From contig JAUIDB010000004.1 of assembly GCA_030429235.1 (NCBI GenBank), forward strand, positions 62,001-126,000: DNA of 64,000 nt, given 5' to 3'. Position 1 is the first letter of the stretch; the number at the start of each line of letters is the position of its first letter. The position numbers and the translations under genes are program-made. The notes beneath the pieces were generated by a model that saw nothing but the letters and a program-made list of their open reading frames with translations, made no database searches and was not told where the DNA came from. This stretch comes from Thermoanaerobaculia bacterium. GTDB taxonomy: Bacteria > Acidobacteriota > Thermoanaerobaculia > Multivoradales > JAIOJS01. Below, piece after piece: positions 18,143 to 27,807 of the stretch.

Positions 18143-19216
18143 TCAGCCCAACCAGCCGCGGCGCTTGAAGAAAGCCAAGAACCCCACGACGATGACGCCC
18201 ATGGCCACGATCAGGATCGGGTAGGCGTAGGGCTGGGACAGCTCGGGCATGTTGCCGGGCAGCTCCGCGTCGAAGTTCATGCCGTAGAGGCCGACCAGAA
18301 ACGAAAGCGGGATGAACACCGTGGCGATCATGGTGAGCACCTTCATCACGTCGTTGGTTCGGTTGCTCACCGTAGAGAGGTAGAGATCGGCCAGACTCGC
18401 CGCGAGTTCGCGATCGTGATCGATCTGCTCCAGGATGCGGGTGGCATGGTCGTAGCAATCGCGCAGGTAGACCGTGGTTTCCGGGCGGAAGCCGGAGTCG
18501 GCAAAGTCGTCACGCAACAGCGTCGTCACCGCGTCCCGGAGCGGCAGCACCTTGCGTCGGAGCTGGATCAGCGATCGCCGGGTGTGGTGCAGCAGTCGCA
18601 GGTCCGCTTCGACGGGATTCTCCAGCACCCGTAGCTCGGTCTGTTCGAGTTGCGTTCCCAACTCGGTGAGGATCGGCTGGAACGAGTCGACCACCAGGTC
18701 GATGATGGTATACGTCAGGTAGTCCGCTCCGCACCGGCGGAGGCGACCCCGGCCCTCCCGCAAACGGCGCTCGATCGCATCGATCCGTGTCGCCTCAGAC
18801 TCGCGGAAACTGACGACCAGCCCGGGCCGGGTTGCCATCGAGAGCTGCTCGGTCTGGAGATGCTCAGCCGACTCCGCCGCGATTGGGACCTGGGCCACGA
18901 TGAAGCACTCCTGCTCGGCGTAACTCTCGACCTTGGGCCGTTGGTTGACGTTGACCACATCCTCCAGGAGGAGCGGATGCAGGCCGTAATGGGTACCGAG
19001 CCGCTGCAACCAATCGGTATCGCGGAGTCCGATGACGTCGATCCAGACCACCCGATCCTCCGCCACGCTGGGAGGGGTGCCCTCCGGCTCCAAGGTACGC
19101 TCGACGAACTCCTCGCGCGAGTACTCGAGGACCCGAATGCGGGTGGAGACAGCCTCCGGATCCGAGATGAGCGTGCCCGGGGCCAGGCCCGGAGTCGTGC
19201 GCGTCAACAGGGTCAT
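18143..19216 (-). CDS. corA: Magnesium/cobalt transporter CorA
   Basis: A 357-residue CorA-type channel for Mg2+ (and Co2+ or Ni2+). The large cytoplasmic funnel domain carries the HPLLLEDVVN motif near 80. Two C-terminal helices flank the signature YGMNF near 309-313, and the final helix ends in a basic FFKRRGW tail. Length matches the family. The ATG at 19216 has no Shine-Dalgarno site; an extended -10 (TGG-TAGCAT) ends nine bases upstream, pointing to a leaderless message. It is divergent from the TPR gene. Confidence 0.95.
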   Translation of the reverse strand: MTLLTRTTPGLAPGTLISDPEAVSTRIRVLEYSREEFVERTLEPEGTPPSVAEDRVVWIDVIGLRDTDWLQRLGTHYGLHPLLLEDVVNVNQRPKVESYAEQECFIVAQVPIAAESAEHLQTEQLSMATRPGLVVSFRESEATRIDAIERRLREGRGRLRRCGADYLTYTIIDLVVDSFQPILTELGTQLEQTELRVLENPVEADLRLLHHTRRSLIQLRRKVLPLRDAVTTLLRDDFADSGFRPETTVYLRDCYDHATRILEQIDHDRELAASLADLYLSTVSNRTNDVMKVLTMIATVFIPLSFLVGLYGMNFDAELPGNMPELSQPYAYPILIVAMGVIVVGFLAFFKRRGWLG

Positions 19217-19225
19217 GGTGGTTCT

Positions 19226-19234
19226 ATGCTACCA
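19226..19234 (-). promoter_or_regulatory. Extended -10 promoter directly before corA
   Basis: The minus strand reads TGG-TAGCAT, ending nine bases before the corA ATG. Predicted transcription starts within about three bases of the start codon. The same TGG-TAGnnT string with 9-10 base spacing occurs before smc and suhB. Confidence 0.45.
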
Positions 19235-19391
19235 GCGATCTAGAATCGATTCCCCGACGGACACACCCACCTGGAACCCCATTGAACTCTCGCCCGACTC
19301 GCGAGATCGTCAACCTCAGGGCGGGCCAGCCAATCCAGCGCGTCCCAGGCCGATCGTGATCTCGGACGCAGGCCGACAGAACGGAGCCAAG

Positions 19392-21005
19392 ATGATTCCA
19401 CCCATCCGAACCACTCGACGAGTCTGGTCCTTACTCTGGACCGTGCCGGTGATCGCATTGTCCCTCTCCACCGTGAGCTCTGCGCAACAGCTGGGCTCGA
19501 TTTCGTTCCCCAACTCTGGTGCCGCCGAGGCCCAGAAGGATTTCGTCGACGGTGTTCTGCTGCTCCACAGCTTCGAGTTCGAGGATGCACGGGAGGCGTT
19601 CCGGAGGGCCCAGGCGATCGATTCCGACTTCGCCCTGGCCTACTGGGGCGAAGCGATGACGCACAACCACCCCTTGTGGCGCCACAAGGGAGTGGAGGAG
19701 GGGTTGGCGGCACTGGCTCAGTTCGCGGCCAGCCCGGCCGAGCGCGCCGCGAAGGCGCCCACCCCCCGCGAACGCGCCTACCTCGAGGCGGTGGACACCC
19801 TCTTCGGACCCGGTGACAAGATCGAACAGGACCGCGCCTACGAAGTGGCCATGGCGGCGATGGTCAAAGCCTGGCCGGACGACCAGGAAGCTCGGGCGTT
19901 CTACGCCCTGTCGATCCTGGGTACCACGCAGGGGACCCGCGACTTTCGGGCCTACATGCGAGCCGCTGCCGAAGCGGAAGTGGTGTTTGCGGCCAACCCG
20001 CGGCACCCGGGGGCCGCCCACTATTTGATCCACTCCTACGACGATCCGGTGCACGCGCCTCTGGGGCTCCGCGCCGCCTCGGTCTACGCCGAGATCGCCC
20101 CGGCCGCCACCCACGCCCAACACATGATCTCGCACATCTACATCGCCCTCGGCCGCTGGGCGGAGGCCGGTGCCGCCAACGAGAAGTCCCTCGCCGTTTC
20201 CGAGGAGCGAGCGCGCCGCAAGGAGCTGCCGAACCACCGCCGTAGCCACCACGCTCTGCACTGGCTGCAGTATTCCTACCTTCAGGAAGGCAGAGTCGCC
20301 GAGGCGACGCGCCTGCTCGACATCATGACCGAGGATCAACGGAACGCCGGTACCGCCAACGCCGATTGGTACCTGGCCCAGATGCGGGCCGGGCAGATGG
20401 TCGAGACGGGCAACTGGGGCCTGGAGTTTCCCGCCATCGACTCGAAGCGCTTTCGGTTCTATCGGGCTCCCGCCGAGGCTCTGGTCGCAGGTCTCCACGC
20501 TCTGCATCGGAAGGACCTCGATGCGGCCCGGAAGGCAATCGCGGATCTGGAGGCGGTCCAGGCAGCCCTGACCCCCGAAGAGGTCGAAGAGCACCGCGTG
20601 ACCGAAGCCGACCGACAGATCGGTTTGGTGACAGCGCTCGAACTCGAAGCGCTGATCGCCTGGCAAGAAGAACGACGGGAGGAGGCGATCTCCCTCCTGC
20701 GTCGAGCCACGACCATCGAAGACTCCCTGCCGCCAGAGTTCGGTCCGCCGGCGATCGTCAAGCCTTCCCACGAACTGCTGGGCGAACTCCTGTTGGCCAT
20801 GGATCGCCCGCAGGAGGCCCGTACGGCCTTCGAAACGGCCCTGCTGTTGGCTCCCCGCCGCGCGCCGGCCCTGCTCGGACTGGCGACAGCGGCGCGCGAA
20901 TCGGGCGACGCTGCCGCAGCCGGGAGAGCCGCGGCCGAGCTCGCCAGTGTTCGCCAGGGGGGATCGATGGCATCCACCGACGCGGCCCGGGGGGCTGGGG
21001 AATGA
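19392..21005 (+). CDS. Exported TPR-repeat protein
   Basis: A 537-residue protein with a signal peptide (residues 1-32, VWSLLWTVPVIALSLSTVSS then AQQ). Tetratricopeptide-type helices are visible, for instance the DFVDGVLLLHSFEFEDAREAF unit near 50-70 and a C-terminal pair near 455-520. Between them lies a His-rich helical core (HNHPLW near 98, GAAHYLIHSYDDPVHA near 208, HAQHMISHIY near 238, HRRSHHALHWL near 280) typical of a family of secreted TPR proteins of unknown role. ATG at 19392 has GGAG upstream. Its stop overlaps the thrC start (ATGA). Confidence 0.85.
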   Translation: MIPPIRTTRRVWSLLWTVPVIALSLSTVSSAQQLGSISFPNSGAAEAQKDFVDGVLLLHSFEFEDAREAFRRAQAIDSDFALAYWGEAMTHNHPLWRHKGVEEGLAALAQFAASPAERAAKAPTPRERAYLEAVDTLFGPGDKIEQDRAYEVAMAAMVKAWPDDQEARAFYALSILGTTQGTRDFRAYMRAAAEAEVVFAANPRHPGAAHYLIHSYDDPVHAPLGLRAASVYAEIAPAATHAQHMISHIYIALGRWAEAGAANEKSLAVSEERARRKELPNHRRSHHALHWLQYSYLQEGRVAEATRLLDIMTEDQRNAGTANADWYLAQMRAGQMVETGNWGLEFPAIDSKRFRFYRAPAEALVAGLHALHRKDLDAARKAIADLEAVQAALTPEEVEEHRVTEADRQIGLVTALELEALIAWQEERREEAISLLRRATTIEDSLPPEFGPPAIVKPSHELLGELLLAMDRPQEARTAFETALLLAPRRAPALLGLATAARESGDAAAAGRAAAELASVRQGGSMASTDAARGAGE

Positions 21006-22189
21006 CCAGCGGAGCGCTCCGCGGGGAGGGCGAGGAGCCCGAGTCCGGACACTGGGCGCGAGGCCTGCGCTGTTCGCGGACCGGCGCTTCGAGCCCGCTC
21101 GACGAACCGTCGTTCTTGTCACCGGCGGGCGCGCCCTGGCTCGTGGAGTACGAACTCTCGATGGCCGAAGGGCAAGGGTGGAGGGAACGATTGTCAGGTC
21201 GACCCTGGACGCTCTGGCGGTACCGGGAGCTGCTTCCGCTGCGTTCGTTCGAGCGACGCGTCGACCTCGGGGCCGGCGGTACGCCCCTCCTGACGCCGCG
21301 GGCCTTCCTCGACACCGAGACCGAGGTTCTGATCAAGGAGGAGGGTGGAAACCCCACGGGTTCCTTCAAGGCGCGAGGACTGGGACTCGCGGTCAACCGA
21401 GCCCGAGAGCTGGGGGCGCCGGGCGTAGAACTGGCGAGCGCCGGCAATGCCGCGGTCGCCCTTTGCGCCTACGCCGGAGCCGCCGATCTGCCGGCGCGGG
21501 TTGCGCTCCCGGAAAGCACGCCGCGGCGGATCGTATCCCTCTGCCGTCTGCACGGGGCCGAGGTGGTGGTAGGCGGCGGCACCCTGGTGGAGTCACGAGG
21601 TCTGCTGGCCAGCGAGCCTCGCGGGTACTGGGATCTCTCGACCTTCCGCGAACCCTACCGGGTCGAAGGGAAGAAGACGATGGGACTCGAAGTGGTGGAG
21701 CAGTTGGGCTGGCGCGTACCGGACTGGCTGGTCTATCCCACGGGAGGCGGGACCGGAATCGTCGGCATGTGGAAAGCGTTCGACGAACTGGAACGCCTAG
21801 GGTTGATCGATCACCGGCGTCCGAAGCTCGCGGTCGTGCAGATGGCAGGTTGCGCTCCTCTGGTGCAGGCGCTGGCGGACGGAAGCCCACGAGCCGCGGA
21901 ATGGGAGCACACCGAGACCGCGGTGTGGGGACTGCGAGTTCCCAAGGCGTTGGCGGACTTTCTGGTACTCGAGGCCGTGCGAGAGAGTGGCGGCGCCGGC
22001 GTGGCGGTGGCAGAGGAGGCGTTGCTCCCGATGATCGAGCGGGCGGGGCGGGTAGGGCTTCGGGTTGGCCCCGAAGGCGCGGCTACGCTGTGCGCGATCG
22101 AGTCTCTCGAACGGCAGGGACGGCTGCGCGCCGGAGAAACCGTCGTGGCATTCCAGACCGGCCATCCTGACAACTACCGCGACGCATGA
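21002..22189 (+). CDS. thrC: Threonine synthase
   Basis: A 395-residue PLP enzyme converting O-phosphohomoserine to threonine. The N-terminal zinc-ribbon-like region is degenerate (LRCSRTGAS), then GGTPLLTPR near 95, the PLP lysine in NPTGSFKARG (Lys123), SAGNAAVALCAYAG near 150, the phosphate-binding glycine loop PTGGGTGIVGMWKAF near 245, and EGAATLCA near 355. The ATG overlaps the stop of the TPR gene by four bases, and its own stop overlaps the next gene's ATG the same way, so three genes are coupled. No other threonine-pathway gene is in the window. Confidence 0.92.
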   Translation: MTSGALRGEGEEPESGHWARGLRCSRTGASSPLDEPSFLSPAGAPWLVEYELSMAEGQGWRERLSGRPWTLWRYRELLPLRSFERRVDLGAGGTPLLTPRAFLDTETEVLIKEEGGNPTGSFKARGLGLAVNRARELGAPGVELASAGNAAVALCAYAGAADLPARVALPESTPRRIVSLCRLHGAEVVVGGGTLVESRGLLASEPRGYWDLSTFREPYRVEGKKTMGLEVVEQLGWRVPDWLVYPTGGGTGIVGMWKAFDELERLGLIDHRRPKLAVVQMAGCAPLVQALADGSPRAAEWEHTETAVWGLRVPKALADFLVLEAVRESGGAGVAVAEEALLPMIERAGRVGLRVGPEGAATLCAIESLERQGRLRAGETVVAFQTGHPDNYRDA

Positions 22190-23217
22190 ACCGTGGCGAT
22201 CGGATCGAGGCGTTTCTCGCCGCCCTGGCGGAAGCCGGGGTCGAGGCGGCCGTAGCCCGGATCTGGCAAGAGGACCGTGAGGTGGCCGCTGCCGCGTACG
22301 GTCCGGGGGTCCACCTGGACTCCTGGTTCGACCTGGCGTCCCTCACCAAGCCGTTCGTGGCGACGCTCGCGGCGAAACTCGACGAGGTGGGCTCGCTCGC
22401 CCTCTCGAGCCGGCTCGATTCAGTCTGGCCGGAGGCACCCCGCCATCTCGCCTCCGAGAGGATGGAGGACCTGCTGCGACACCGGGCGGGCCTGCGGCCC
22501 TGGTTTCCCTTCTTCCTGCCCGAGGCGACCCAGGGAAGGGACCCCCTCGCGATCATCTCCCAGCCAGACCTCGCCGGCGCCGCGCGCCCGCTCTATTCGG
22601 ATCTGGGGTACATCCTCTGGAGTCGCCTTGCCGAACGGGTCTTGGGTGGTGATCTGGCGGGGCTTCTGGAGGAGTTCGTGTGGCAGCCGCTGGGGCTGTC
22701 GGGCTCAATCGCTGCCTCTCCCGGTGCCCGTTCCGAGGTCGTGGGCTGTTCACTCGACAACCGGGTCGAGAGCCGCCTCGCGGCTGAGTTCGGCTACCGC
22801 CTGGAGAACCAGCACGAGCCAAGGCTCGGCGTGCCTCAGGACGCGAATGCCCGCACCCTGGTCGGCCGAGGGGAGTGTGCGGGACACGCCGGTCTCTTCG
22901 GTAGCGCCGCGGCCGTAGGGACCCTGGCGACCGCGTGGCTGCGGGAAGGGTTGCTGGCTGCCGCCACGCACCGCCGGGGTCTGGCTACCGAACATCGATA
23001 CGCCCTCGGTTGGTGGCGCGTGTCTCGTTTAGAGGACCTCGGCGGGGAACTCTCCCCTGCGAGTTTCGGCATGGTCGGTTTCACCGGCCCGAGCTGTTGG
23101 GTCGAGCCGGAGCGCCAGTTGGTCGCGGTGCTCCTGTGCCACCGACCCGATACCGAGTTCGATCTGCTGCCGTGGCGCCGGCGGTTCCACCGCCTGGCGC
23201 GGGAGCTCAGCGGCTGA
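22186..23217 (+). CDS. Serine hydrolase, class C beta-lactamase-like
   Basis: A 343-residue beta-lactamase-fold hydrolase without a clear signal peptide. The nucleophile motif SxxK is SLTK at 52-55, and the tyrosine motif is YSDLGY near 137 (a YxN-type position with Asp). A C-terminal GFTGPSCWV takes the place of the HxG/KTG strand. It probably acts as an esterase or peptidase. ATGA overlap with thrC gives translational coupling. The 3' end overlaps the convergent esterase gene by 11 bases. Confidence 0.88.
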   Translation: MNRGDRIEAFLAALAEAGVEAAVARIWQEDREVAAAAYGPGVHLDSWFDLASLTKPFVATLAAKLDEVGSLALSSRLDSVWPEAPRHLASERMEDLLRHRAGLRPWFPFFLPEATQGRDPLAIISQPDLAGAARPLYSDLGYILWSRLAERVLGGDLAGLLEEFVWQPLGLSGSIAASPGARSEVVGCSLDNRVESRLAAEFGYRLENQHEPRLGVPQDANARTLVGRGECAGHAGLFGSAAAVGTLATAWLREGLLAAATHRRGLATEHRYALGWWRVSRLEDLGGELSPASFGMVGFTGPSCWVEPERQLVAVLLCHRPDTEFDLLPWRRRFHRLARELSG

Positions 23218-24574
23218 CGATCTCGACCGTGCCCTCCAGTACGTCGATCAGGAGTTCGGCGCCGAACAGCATGGTGCGGTCCAGATCCCTCGACGCCCAG
23301 TAGAGCAGCGTCGTTACGTCCGTGGCGACCGGTCCGTGGAAGAGTTCGCGACCGTTGACACCGATACGAAGCGGCTGGTCGAAGTCGATCTCCTCCGGCG
23401 ATAGGAGCAAACGGAACGATCGCGCTCCTCGGGTTCGTGCCACGATCGTATTGCCCCGCCGCTCGACCTCGACCCGGCCCGATGCCCGCGGATGGGGAAA
23501 CGCCTGTAGCGTCTCGCCAGACCCGTCGGGCTGCTGAATCTGGTTGAACTCCGGCACCTCTGGCTCACCCGGGACCGAGCCGAGGCGATCGATCAACAGC
23601 CAGCGATTGCGGCCGTACACTTCGGGCTCCTCGGTCTCCCAGACGAGACGCTCCGGGAGCGGGTCGCGGATCGTCTCCTCGATGAACTCGCCGATCCGCT
23701 CCTCCTCCTCGGGCCACCATCGTAGGTCGTGACCTCCCTCGGGGTGGTGCCGGAACTCGATACGGGCCCCCGCGCTGGAGAACAGATCGAGATACGGCGC
23801 CACCGACCAGGAGGGGTAGAGACGGTCCTTGCCACCACTGACGACGAAGAAGGACTGGCCCGCCGTGTTGACGGCGTGCATCTGGCCGTCGGGTTCGACC
23901 GCGGGGTTGCCGAGCACCCGGGAGTGTCCGATCAAGGGCAAATAGGAGGCCCAGGGCGTCGGGTGGCGAAGGGCCTGGAACCACGCTCCCGTACCACCAT
24001 CGGAGACTCCCATGAGATGGACGCGGTTTTCGTCTACGTTGTAGCGCGTACGCACCTTCTCGAGGATCAGATCCAGGTTGTCGACCTGGGAGTGCTGCCA
24101 CCAGACGGACTCCGACCACGCCACGGGCACCACCAGGATCTCACCCTCGTCGGCCGTCTCGAACCCACGCGGCCACCACGTCTCGCCCCGCTGCGCTGGA
24201 GGACGCTGCACTCCACCGTGCAGGTAGACGATCAACTTGTGGGGGTGGGTCGGGTCATACGACTCGGGCACCACCACCACCCAGGGATGGAGCAGCCCGC
24301 CGCTGGCGACATGGGCTTGCCGCTCGAGGCCCCGCGGCACGTCGGACCGGTAGGGTCGACCGCGAGTCAGGGCGGCGTAGGCCTCTTCGAACGAAACGCC
24401 GCGGTCCACGAGCTTCTTCGTCTGGCGGCTCCGTTTCCGAAGGCTCTCGGCTTCCCAATAGTCGTCCCAGAGGTCCGTCGGCTGAGCGCCATCCGGCGCT
24501 GCGAGGCAGGGGAGTGGCGCGCTCAGAGCCAGAGCGAGGACCAGAATTGAGGGACGGATCGGCGTGCGGATCAT
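23207..24574 (-). CDS. Exported alpha/beta-hydrolase (esterase-like)
   Basis: A 455-residue protein with a signal peptide (residues 1-25, ILVLALALSAPLPCLAA). The alpha/beta-hydrolase core shows the oxyanion region YLHGGVQRPP near 113-122, the nucleophile elbow GVSDGG near 188-193 and a late His in HPEGGHDLRWW near 275. A C-terminal beta-rich domain of about 110 residues follows. The fold resembles PHB-depolymerase or phospholipase-type secreted esterases; the substrate is unknown. Start at 24574 puts the signal peptide at the N-terminus. It lies 61 bases downstream of the thiolase gene. Confidence 0.83.
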   Translation of the reverse strand: MIRTPIRPSILVLALALSAPLPCLAAPDGAQPTDLWDDYWEAESLRKRSRQTKKLVDRGVSFEEAYAALTRGRPYRSDVPRGLERQAHVASGGLLHPWVVVVPESYDPTHPHKLIVYLHGGVQRPPAQRGETWWPRGFETADEGEILVVPVAWSESVWWQHSQVDNLDLILEKVRTRYNVDENRVHLMGVSDGGTGAWFQALRHPTPWASYLPLIGHSRVLGNPAVEPDGQMHAVNTAGQSFFVVSGGKDRLYPSWSVAPYLDLFSSAGARIEFRHHPEGGHDLRWWPEEEERIGEFIEETIRDPLPERLVWETEEPEVYGRNRWLLIDRLGSVPGEPEVPEFNQIQQPDGSGETLQAFPHPRASGRVEVERRGNTIVARTRGARSFRLLLSPEEIDFDQPLRIGVNGRELFHGPVATDVTTLLYWASRDLDRTMLFGAELLIDVLEGTVEIVSR

Positions 24575-24635
24575 GAACCTGGTACGCCAGGGAGCGCCTC
24601 TCGGTTGCAAGATCTCCCGGTTTCTGGGCTCCGAC

Positions 24636-25829
24636 CTAGTCGACGCGCACCAGGATCGCGATCCCCTGACCACCGCCGATGCAGGCCGAGGCGACTCCGA
24701 TTCCGCCGCCGCGCCGCTGCAGTTCCTTCATCAGCGTCAAGGTGATGCGAGCCCCCGTAGCGCCGAGCGGGTGACCGAGAGCGATCGCCCCTCCGTTGAC
24801 GTTGAGTTTGTCGAGATCGAACCCCAGATCGCGATGGACGGCGAGGATCTGGCCCGCAAAGGCCTCGTTGATCTCGATCAGATCGAGGTCGTCCAGCGTC
24901 ATTCCGGCCCGGTCGAGGACCTGGCGAATGGCGGGGGCCGGGCCGATTCCCATGCGCGAGGGTTCGACTCCGACTACCGACCAATCGAGAATCGTGCCCA
25001 GTACTTTGGCGCCCTGATCGGTCGCCCGTTGGCGGGTGGTCAGAACCATCATCGCCGCCCCGTCCACGATGCCCGACGCATTGCCTGCGGTCACGTACCC
25101 CTCGGGGTCGAAGGCGGGGCGGAGTTTGGCGAGTCCCTCGGCGGTGGTTTCCGGCCGGGGGTGTTCGTCGATGGCAACGGTGCGTTCGCGCTTGCCTCGA
25201 CCGACCGTCACGGGCACGATCTCTTCCGCCAGGCGGCCGGCTTCGATGGCAGCGTGGGCTAATCGCTGGCTGCGCAAAGCGAACTCGTCTTGCTCCTGCC
25301 GACTGATTCCGAAGTCGTTGGCCAGGTTGTTGGAGGTCTCCGCCATGTAGTTGCCGCAGTAACCGTCGTGAAGCGCCACCATCAGCAGGTCCTCGAGCTT
25401 GCCCTGCCCGAGCCTGAACCCCTGCCGGGCACCCCAGATCACGTGCGGCGCCTGCGACATGCTCTCCATTCCTCCCACCAGGCAGGTACCGGCGTCGCCA
25501 CTGAGGATCATCTGGGCACCGGAGAGGATCGCCTGGATTCCCGAGCCACACAGACGGTTGACCGTCAGCGCCGGCACCTCCTTGGGGACACCGGCGTGGA
25601 GTGCGACGTGGCGGGCACCGTAGATCGCGTCGGCCGAGGTCTGCAACGCGTTGCCGACGATGGTGTGGTCGATGTCCGAAGCGGCGAATCCCGAACGTTC
25701 GAGGGCGGCGCGGGCAGCCTCGGCGCCGAGTTGATTGGCGGAGAGTGCGGCGAGGCCACCGCCGAACTCCCCCATGGGGGTGCGGGCACCTTCGGTGAGC
25801 ACGAGTTGCGATCGCGGGGTCGAAGTCAT
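24636..25829 (-). CDS. Acetyl-CoA acyltransferase (thiolase)
   Basis: A 397-residue thiolase that condenses or cleaves 3-ketoacyl-CoA. The acyl-accepting Cys is in NRLCGSG near 88-94, the first His motif is NEAFA near 345, GGAIALGHPLGATGAR lies near 355-370 and the second Cys is in CIGGGQG near 385. The protein has the length of acetyl-CoA acetyltransferases. The start at 25829 has GGAGCC about six bases upstream. It could serve acetoacetyl-CoA formation or beta-oxidation; no partner gene is adjacent. Confidence 0.94.
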   Translation of the reverse strand: MTSTPRSQLVLTEGARTPMGEFGGGLAALSANQLGAEAARAALERSGFAASDIDHTIVGNALQTSADAIYGARHVALHAGVPKEVPALTVNRLCGSGIQAILSGAQMILSGDAGTCLVGGMESMSQAPHVIWGARQGFRLGQGKLEDLLMVALHDGYCGNYMAETSNNLANDFGISRQEQDEFALRSQRLAHAAIEAGRLAEEIVPVTVGRGKRERTVAIDEHPRPETTAEGLAKLRPAFDPEGYVTAGNASGIVDGAAMMVLTTRQRATDQGAKVLGTILDWSVVGVEPSRMGIGPAPAIRQVLDRAGMTLDDLDLIEINEAFAGQILAVHRDLGFDLDKLNVNGGAIALGHPLGATGARITLTLMKELQRRGGGIGVASACIGGGQGIAILVRVD

Positions 25830-25950
25830 ATCGAGGCTCCTGATGGGGGTAAGAGATCGGGTCGAGGCCCTCGAGAGGGAGGCCTGCGGGAGGCTCCCCT
25901 CGGACTCCCTATGCTAGCGCGTTGGCGCTCATTGGACGCCGCTAGCCACG

Positions 25951-25959
25951 TGCTAAGCT
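25951..25959 (+). promoter_or_regulatory. Extended -10 promoter for the AGCS symporter
   Basis: TGC-TAAGCT at 25951-25959 is an extended -10, with TTGGAC at 25932-25937 sixteen bases upstream as a weak -35. Start near 25966 gives a leader of about 74 bases. A minus-strand TAGCAT at 25911-25916 is a candidate -10 for the divergent thiolase. Confidence 0.42.
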
Positions 25960-26039
25960 CCACGCTTTCCGAACCCCGCCCCGGCGGCCAAGACTGAACC
26001 GGCGCAGCCTTGCTGCTCGACCCGAAGAGGGATTTCTGC

Positions 26040-27779
26040 ATGGAACTTTTTGAACAGATCGTCTCGTTTCTCGAATGGCTGGTGTGGAGCTCGGGCATCC
26101 AGGTCGGTGACGAGAGTATCCCCTTCATCGTCATCGCATTGCTGGGCACCGGGGTCTTTCTCACCCTCCGGCTCGGTTTCATTCAGCTGCGGCATCTCGC
26201 CCATGGCTTCGGAGTCACCTCGGGCAAGTACGACGATCCCAACGAGCCGGGTGACGTATCCCATTTCCAGGCCCTGACCACGGCGCTTTCGGCCACGGTC
26301 GGCATCGGCAACATTGCCGGAGTTGCGATTGCCATCCACTTCGGTGGTCCGGGTGCCCTCTTCTGGATGTGGGTCACTGCCTTCTTTGGTATGGCGCTCA
26401 AGTACTGTGAGGTCACGCTGGCGCAGCACTTCCGAACCATCGAGTCGGAGGACCAGGATCCGAATGCCTGGGAGGGTTCGGTCTCGGGCGGCCCGATGTA
26501 CTACATCGAACGTGGTCTCGGCCCCAAGTGGAAGCCGATGGCGATGTTCTTCGCTGCCGCTCTCATGGTCACTTCCTTCTTCACCGGCAACGCGGTGCAG
26601 GCCAACACGGTCGCCGACACCATGCTCGACGAGTTCGGAGTCCCGGTCTGGGCCACCGGCCTGGCCACCGCCACCATCGTCGCCATGGTCATTCTGGGGG
26701 GCATCAAACGGATCGGAAAGGTGACCGGCATCCTCGCGCCGCTGATGGCCTCGGTGTACGTCCTGGGAGCACTGATCATCCTCACCATGAACGCCGGTGA
26801 GATCTTCCCGACCTTCGGTCTGATCTTCCGCGAAGCCTTCAACCCCACGGCCGGGGTCGCGGGCACGGGAGCGGGAGCCTTCCTCCTCACCATGATGTGG
26901 GGAGTTCGGCGCGGCCTCTTCTCCAACGAGGCCGGGCAGGGATCGGCTCCCATCGCTCACTCGGCGGCCAAGACCGACGAGCCGGTGTCGGAGGGCGTCG
27001 TAGCGCTCCTGGAGCCCTTCATCGACACCCTGGTCATCTGCACCATGACCGGTCTGGTCATTCTGATCACCGGCGTCTGGAACGCCCGCGTACCCACCGC
27101 CATCGAGGTGGCGGGGGGAGACGTCAGCTATGTGGCCGCGGCCGACGGCGCCGGCAGCAGCGGCGTCGACGCTCCCACGACCATCGAGTATTCCGATGGC
27201 TACGTGGTCGGCGGCAACGGTACCCCGACCTTGGCTTGGCACGAGGTCGAGGTGGAGCGCCTGTTCGTCGATGCCGAACTGACCCAGCCCTTCACCGGCA
27301 CCGTGCAGGTTGCCGAGGGAACTGCGATGTCGAGCACGGGAGCGGTAGTGGCCAGCCTTCACGGCCTGGCCGTCGAGAGTGGCGCCCCGCTGACCAAGCT
27401 GGCCTTCCAGCAGGGATTGTCCGGGCTCGGAAACTGGGGAGGATTCATCGTCATCCTGAGCGTGTTGCTCTTCGCGGTCTCGACGGCGATCTCCTGGAGC
27501 TACTACGGGGACCGTTGTGCCAACTACTTGATTGGCCCGCAGGCCGTGTTGCCCTTCAAGATGGTCTTTGTCGCCATGCACTTCCTCGGTTCGGTGTTCA
27601 CTCTCTCGACCGTCTGGATCCTCGGGGATATCGCGCTCGGCTTCGTCACCTTCCCGAACCTCATTGCACTCCTGATGCTCTCCGGACTCGTGGCCAAGTT
27701 GACCAAGAGCTACTTCGAGCGGAAGCCGTGGGAGGAGAACGCTCGGGTCCACCAGGCCCTGAAGGCGCAGAAGAAGTAG
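26040..27779 (+). CDS. Alanine:cation symporter, AGCS family, with a large insert
   Basis: A 579-residue sodium- or proton-coupled amino-acid importer. AGCS signatures are present: the TALSATVGIGNIAGVA helix near 85-100, GGPGALFWMW near 105, and GVRRGLFSNEAGQGSAPIAH near 288-308. The C-terminal helices resume at WGGFIVILSVLLFAVSTAISW. About 115 residues separate VWNARVP (near 355) and that block, where most family members have about 25-30. The insert is beta- and Gly/Thr-rich and hydrophilic, so it probably sits outside the membrane. ATG at 26040 has AGAGGG about nine bases upstream. Confidence 0.92.
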   Translation: MELFEQIVSFLEWLVWSSGIQVGDESIPFIVIALLGTGVFLTLRLGFIQLRHLAHGFGVTSGKYDDPNEPGDVSHFQALTTALSATVGIGNIAGVAIAIHFGGPGALFWMWVTAFFGMALKYCEVTLAQHFRTIESEDQDPNAWEGSVSGGPMYYIERGLGPKWKPMAMFFAAALMVTSFFTGNAVQANTVADTMLDEFGVPVWATGLATATIVAMVILGGIKRIGKVTGILAPLMASVYVLGALIILTMNAGEIFPTFGLIFREAFNPTAGVAGTGAGAFLLTMMWGVRRGLFSNEAGQGSAPIAHSAAKTDEPVSEGVVALLEPFIDTLVICTMTGLVILITGVWNARVPTAIEVAGGDVSYVAAADGAGSSGVDAPTTIEYSDGYVVGGNGTPTLAWHEVEVERLFVDAELTQPFTGTVQVAEGTAMSSTGAVVASLHGLAVESGAPLTKLAFQQGLSGLGNWGGFIVILSVLLFAVSTAISWSYYGDRCANYLIGPQAVLPFKMVFVAMHFLGSVFTLSTVWILGDIALGFVTFPNLIALLMLSGLVAKLTKSYFERKPWEENARVHQALKAQKK

Positions 27780-27807
27780 GGGAACCGGCGCCACCGAGCC
27801 CTGTCCA

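Noticed and set aside
25953-27794. 613-codon minus-strand frame opposite the AGCS symporter
   Set aside because: Composition is His/Asp/Glu-rich noise from the antisense of a membrane protein; the plus strand has AGCS signatures.
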